From contig DCLA01000019.1 of assembly GCA_002320815.1 (NCBI GenBank), positions 62,001 to 126,000 of the forward strand: a stretch of DNA of 64,000 bases, given 5' to 3'. A program made the position numbers and the translations under genes. The notes under the pieces were generated by a model. That model made no database searches, was not told the origin of the DNA, and saw nothing but the letters and a program-made list of their open reading frames with translations. Source of the stretch: Myxococcales bacterium UBA1660 (GTDB taxonomy: Bacteria > Myxococcota_A > Polyangia > Polyangiales > Houyiibacteriaceae). Positions 61,248 to 64,000 of the stretch are shown piece by piece; within the stretch, counting starts at the first letter, position 1; the number at the start of each line of letters is the position of its first letter.

Positions 61248-62098
61248 ACCAGCACATCAACGACGTGCGGGAGACGGCGTCTCCCGATGCCCAGACCCTG
61301 CGTGGCACCTTGGCGGTGCTCCGAGCCATCGAAGATCAATGCGCCCGCGGCCCCGCGCTCTTGCGCTTCGAAGGCGCTGGCGACGTACTGGTCACCCATG
61401 GGGCCCTCTGCTGGGCCTCCGCCCGCGGCATGCGGCAGCGGATGTCGGACCTGCTGCGCTACAAGTGCAACCCCCCGCTGGAGCGCGAGTTTCTCACGGA
61501 GGTCCTGCAGCGTTGTCGGCGGGAGCGAACTCCCCTCGGCGACGCGCTTCTCGCGACGGGCAAGGTGACGGAGTCCGGGCTTCGGTCGGCGCTGGCGAAC
61601 CAGGTGACGGACGCGATCGCTCGGATCGGCATGAAGGAGTCCCAGTTGACCGCGAGGGAGAATCTCGCCCGCGCCGAGTACGACGAGCGTTTCACCTTCT
61701 CGCCTGCGGAGATCTTCGCCGCTCTGGGTGCGCGGAGGGACCCTGCCGGTGCGGTGGTCGCGCGGCGCCGGCTTCAGTGGGCGTTCGACGGGACGGGCGG
61801 TTGCGGCTTCGCCTTCTTCGCAGAGGGCTCCCGCGACCACACCGTCGCTCTCGCGGTGACTCGCGAGTGCAGCCTCGCGATTCAGCAGATGGTCGTGCTG
61901 GCGCGGTGGGCGCGCGAGATCTTGCGGGTCGAAGGCTTCCTCGAGCCCTCCCGGCTGGTGGTCGCCAAGGTCGATGATTGGACCGCGCTGGTCGCCTGGT
62001 CCCGAGAGGGGGTAATCTTCGCCGGCCGAGTTCCGCTCGATTCGGTCGAACACCTCGCCTCGACCGTGGACGGCGAACCGCGGAGGCAGACCCAATGA
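61244..62098 (+). CDS. DUF4388-like/PATAN-type signalling protein
   Basis: A 284-residue soluble protein. Residues about 15-75 resemble the start of a DUF4388/PATAN domain (LRGTLAVLRAIEDQCARGPALLRFEGAGDVLVTHGALCWAS). TPLGDALLATGKVTESGLRSALANQVTDAIARI follows, a pattern shared with MshEN-like and DUF4388 C-terminal segments. The rest is a less clear alpha/beta domain. DUF4388 proteins are frequent in Myxococcota signalling. The GTG start overlaps the kinase stop, and its own stop overlaps the next ATG (ATGA), so the three genes are translated together. Confidence 0.72.
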   Translation: MNQHINDVRETASPDAQTLRGTLAVLRAIEDQCARGPALLRFEGAGDVLVTHGALCWASARGMRQRMSDLLRYKCNPPLEREFLTEVLQRCRRERTPLGDALLATGKVTESGLRSALANQVTDAIARIGMKESQLTARENLARAEYDERFTFSPAEIFAALGARRDPAGAVVARRRLQWAFDGTGGCGFAFFAEGSRDHTVALAVTRECSLAIQQMVVLARWAREILRVEGFLEPSRLVVAKVDDWTALVAWSREGVIFAGRVPLDSVEHLASTVDGEPRRQTQ

Positions 62099-63318
62099 GC
62101 CCGCGCATCCTCATCGTGGACGACGACCCCAACCAGCTGCGCCTCTTGGCGCGGGTGGTCAGCATGCGACGCAACGACCTGACGGTGTTGACCGCCGCCG
62201 ATGGTCGAGACGCCATCGAGGTCCTCCAGGCCGGCGCCATCGACTACGTCCTCACGGACCTCCAGATGCCCGAGATGGACGGGCTCGAGCTGGTGGCCTG
62301 GCTGATCTCCCATCAACCGGACGTCGCCGTGTGCGCGATGACCGCGTTCCCCGACGCCAGCGCCGTGGGAAGGCTCCGGGGGGTCGACTGCCTCACCAAA
62401 CCGCTCGATGTCGCCCTGCTGTTGGAACGCATCGACACGGTGCTCCAGGACCGCGCCCATGGGCACGTCAGCAACATCTCGTTGCCCTCGTTCCTCCAGC
62501 TCCTGGAGATGGAGCGGAAGACCTGCACCCTCGTGGTGGAGCTCGATGGTCGCGCCGGCGAGCTCTATCTGGTCAACGGCGAGCTCCACGCTGCCCGGCT
62601 CGGGACGACCTCCGGGGAGAAGGCCGCGCTCCACATCTGCGCCTGGGACAACCCGGCGATCACCATCGAGCCACTCCGGTCGAAGCCCGAGCGCACCATC
62701 GACACCCCGATGGGCTTCCTGATCATGGAGTCCATACGGGTGAAGGACGAGACGGGCGAGTACCCGCAGCTCGACCTCCCCGAGAGCGACGCGCCGCCTC
62801 CGCTGAGCGAGCCGCCCATCAAGAAGCCCCCGCCCCCTCCGCCGCCCTTGGCGAAGCCCGCGGCGGCCAAACCGCCGCCCCCGCCCCCCAAGGCCGCTCC
62901 ACCGCCGCCAAAGGCAGCCGAGGCGCCGAAGGCGGCCACGGCCCCCAAGCCCGCCGAGGCCCCGAACCCGGCGGCCGAGGCCGACGCACCGGGGCCCATC
63001 GTCCTCAAGACTCGAGGCGGGACCTCGTTTCCGGAGGACCCCAGCGGGAACCCGACTGGCGTGGTCGACGTGCGCGAGCGGGAGCTCGGCTCCCCCCTCG
63101 GCCCCTGGTCCGAGGAGACCGAGAAGATGGCGCTCGCCGCGTCGGTGCTGGTCGAAGCGGGAGTCCTCGAGGTGATGCTCGCCGGCGCCGACCACTGGCT
63201 CGTCTCGCGGACCCTGGGAGACGGCGCGCGCTTCGCGGTCGTGGTCGTCCCACCGGGCAACCAGCACCTGATCCGGGCCCGCAGCGTCCTCGACCGGCTC
63301 GTCGCAGAACACGGGTAG
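62095..63318 (+). CDS. Response regulator with DUF4388 and roadblock-like ends
   Basis: A 407-residue regulator. Receiver domain 1-120 with Asp55 (LTDLQMPEMDG), a conserved Thr in AMTAFPDA and Lys in LTKPLD. DUF4388/PATAN domain about 122-220 (VSNISLPSFLQLLEMERKTCTLVVELDGRAGELYLVNGEL). A linker made almost only of Pro, Ala and Lys runs about 230-300. The last 80 residues (VLVEAGVLEVMLAGADHWLVSRTLGDGARFAVVVVPPGNQHLIRARSVLD) look like a degenerate roadblock half-domain. Likely partner of the kinase encoded two genes upstream, linking it to the roadblock/GTPase genes next door. Confidence 0.85.
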   Translation: MSPRILIVDDDPNQLRLLARVVSMRRNDLTVLTAADGRDAIEVLQAGAIDYVLTDLQMPEMDGLELVAWLISHQPDVAVCAMTAFPDASAVGRLRGVDCLTKPLDVALLLERIDTVLQDRAHGHVSNISLPSFLQLLEMERKTCTLVVELDGRAGELYLVNGELHAARLGTTSGEKAALHICAWDNPAITIEPLRSKPERTIDTPMGFLIMESIRVKDETGEYPQLDLPESDAPPPLSEPPIKKPPPPPPPLAKPAAAKPPPPPPKAAPPPPKAAEAPKAATAPKPAEAPNPAAEADAPGPIVLKTRGGTSFPEDPSGNPTGVVDVRERELGSPLGPWSEETEKMALAASVLVEAGVLEVMLAGADHWLVSRTLGDGARFAVVVVPPGNQHLIRARSVLDRLVAEHG

Positions 63319-63361
63319 CGGGTCCGTGAGACGCGCCCGAAGGGCCGCTCTCACGGACCCG
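63319..63361. terminator. Hairpin between convergent genes
   Basis: A perfect 13-base-pair stem (63319-63331, starting CGGGTCCGTGAGA, with 63349-63361) with a 17-base loop, in the 54-base gap between convergent stops. No T tract; it probably ends transcription from both sides. Confidence 0.6.
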
Positions 63362-63372
63362 ATGGGGAGCGT

Positions 63373-63993
63373 TCAGAGCCCGCCCTGGTAGCGCGCGAGG
63401 ATCAGGTCGAGGAGAGGACCGATCCCTTCGGCCTGATCCACGCCGACCGCCTCCACGCCGCGGGCGTGGCAGACCTCGAGGAAGCCATCCGCGTAGTCGT
63501 GCTCGGCACCCCAGACCACGGCCTGCACCGAGTCCGGGAGGCGCTGCAGCGCCGTGACCAGGCTCGCGCGATCGACCTCGGGCGGGTCGGTCGCGTCGAC
63601 GATCACGAAGAGGGGCTCGTGGGAGAAGATCACCTTCTGGAGCGCCTTCTCTTCGCTGGCGGTGATGGCCAGGACCCGGGCCTCACCGAGGCACCCGTAG
63701 AGCTGGTCGGCGAAGAGCCGATGCGCGCTGACGACCACCGTCGACACGGGGGTCCGCCAGACCGTCGGCATCACCAGGGTGATCGAGGAGTCGTCGAGGT
63801 CGACTTCGATGGGGATGTCGGTGCCGGTGCGATCGTTGCGGAGGAGCACTTGCTCCATCCGGCCGAGGACCATCCGCGCGACCTCCGGACCCGCCCGGTC
63901 GGCGACCACCTGGACCAGCGTGGTCCGGCAGAGCTCGAGCACGTCCTCTCGGGAGGCGGGGACCGCGCCGTGATCGCGCAGGGCGCGGAACAT
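63373..63993 (-). CDS. Hypothetical protein with receiver-like fold (possibly partial)
   Basis: At least 206 residues. The N-terminal part has ITLVMPTVWRTPVSTVVV. The C-terminal 120 residues resemble a degenerate response-regulator receiver (VVVSAHRLFADQLYGCLGEARVLAITASEEKALQKV, FVIVDATDPPEVDRASLVTALQRL, AVVWGAEHDYADGF). The phospho-acceptor position reads VDATDPP, so an Asp is present but the acidic pocket is not obvious. The ATG at 63993 is 8 bases from the window edge and the frame stays open beyond it, so the true start may lie outside. It converges on the DUF4388 regulator. Confidence 0.6.
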   Translation of the reverse strand: MFRALRDHGAVPASREDVLELCRTTLVQVVADRAGPEVARMVLGRMEQVLLRNDRTGTDIPIEVDLDDSSITLVMPTVWRTPVSTVVVSAHRLFADQLYGCLGEARVLAITASEEKALQKVIFSHEPLFVIVDATDPPEVDRASLVTALQRLPDSVQAVVWGAEHDYADGFLEVCHARGVEAVGVDQAEGIGPLLDLILARYQGGL

Positions 63994-64000
63994 CAGCGTC

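Overview
This is 64 kb of very GC-rich DNA, densely coded on both strands. GTG and TTG starts are common, and many neighbouring genes share ATGA, GTGA or TTGA stop/start overlaps. The gene content points to a Myxococcota bacterium of the Sandaracinus/Polyangiales type. There are many Asp/Gly/Cys-rich lipoproteins, including MopE-like and knottin-like ones. There are also sigma54 activators, roadblock/LC7 proteins beside an MglA-type GTPase, DUF4388 response regulators, a secreted DUF1552/DUF1592 pair and a MoxR/DUF58/SpoIIM operon. This assignment is inferred from gene content, not from a marker gene. No gene-free stretch exceeds about 300 bases; the longest is about 264 bases (59937-60200). 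I saw no insertion sequence, prophage, CRISPR array or rRNA.

Layout. 1-5473: end of an acidic protein, a DUF99 / threonine aldolase / TPR-lipoprotein operon, tRNA-Thr(CGT) with promoter and terminator, a membrane protein and two envelope proteins. 5489-10847: a sulfide/persulfide oxidation regulon made of a CstB-like persulfide enzyme, a FisR-like sigma54 activator, a DUF1641 protein, a type II sulfide:quinone oxidoreductase and a HiPIP; two good -24/-12 promoters flank the activator. 11042-19634: porin-like outer-membrane protein, SDR, receiver protein, thioredoxin, DnaJ-type zinc-finger membrane protein, DUF1206 protein, 2OG-Fe dioxygenase and small lipoproteins. 19675-23963: DUF1552/DUF1592 pair and an RRM RNA-binding protein. 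24184-26127: YeiH-type exporter divergent from a LysR regulator. 26156-33621: lipase-like hydrolase plus cysteine-knot lipoprotein, acyl-CoA dehydrogenase, quinone oxidoreductase and a GlmS-like transaminase. 33802-41144: lipoprotein, lipidated TamA-like Omp85 protein and TamB. 41258-44407: unrecognised and DUF proteins. 44477-51852: seven-gene MoxR operon. 51873-57591: YggX, two secreted lipoproteins, Nudix hydrolase, NAD-dependent epimerase and an NtrC-type response regulator. 57652-63993: signalling island with two roadblock proteins and an MglA-like GTPase on one strand, and a histidine kinase, a DUF4388-like protein and a receiver-DUF4388 regulator on the other.

How the genes work together. 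The clearest pathway is sulfide oxidation: SQR makes persulfide and feeds electrons to quinone, and the CstB-like enzyme oxidises persulfide. The FisR-like protein probably senses sulfane sulfur and activates both sigma54 promoters, and HiPIP is a plausible soluble electron carrier. The YeiH/LysR pair and thioredoxin may add sulfur handling, but that is inference. The right-hand island looks like a GTPase / roadblock / two-component switch of the kind Myxococcota use for polarity or motility. Inverted repeats with TGTCGG half-sites sit in its divergent promoter region.
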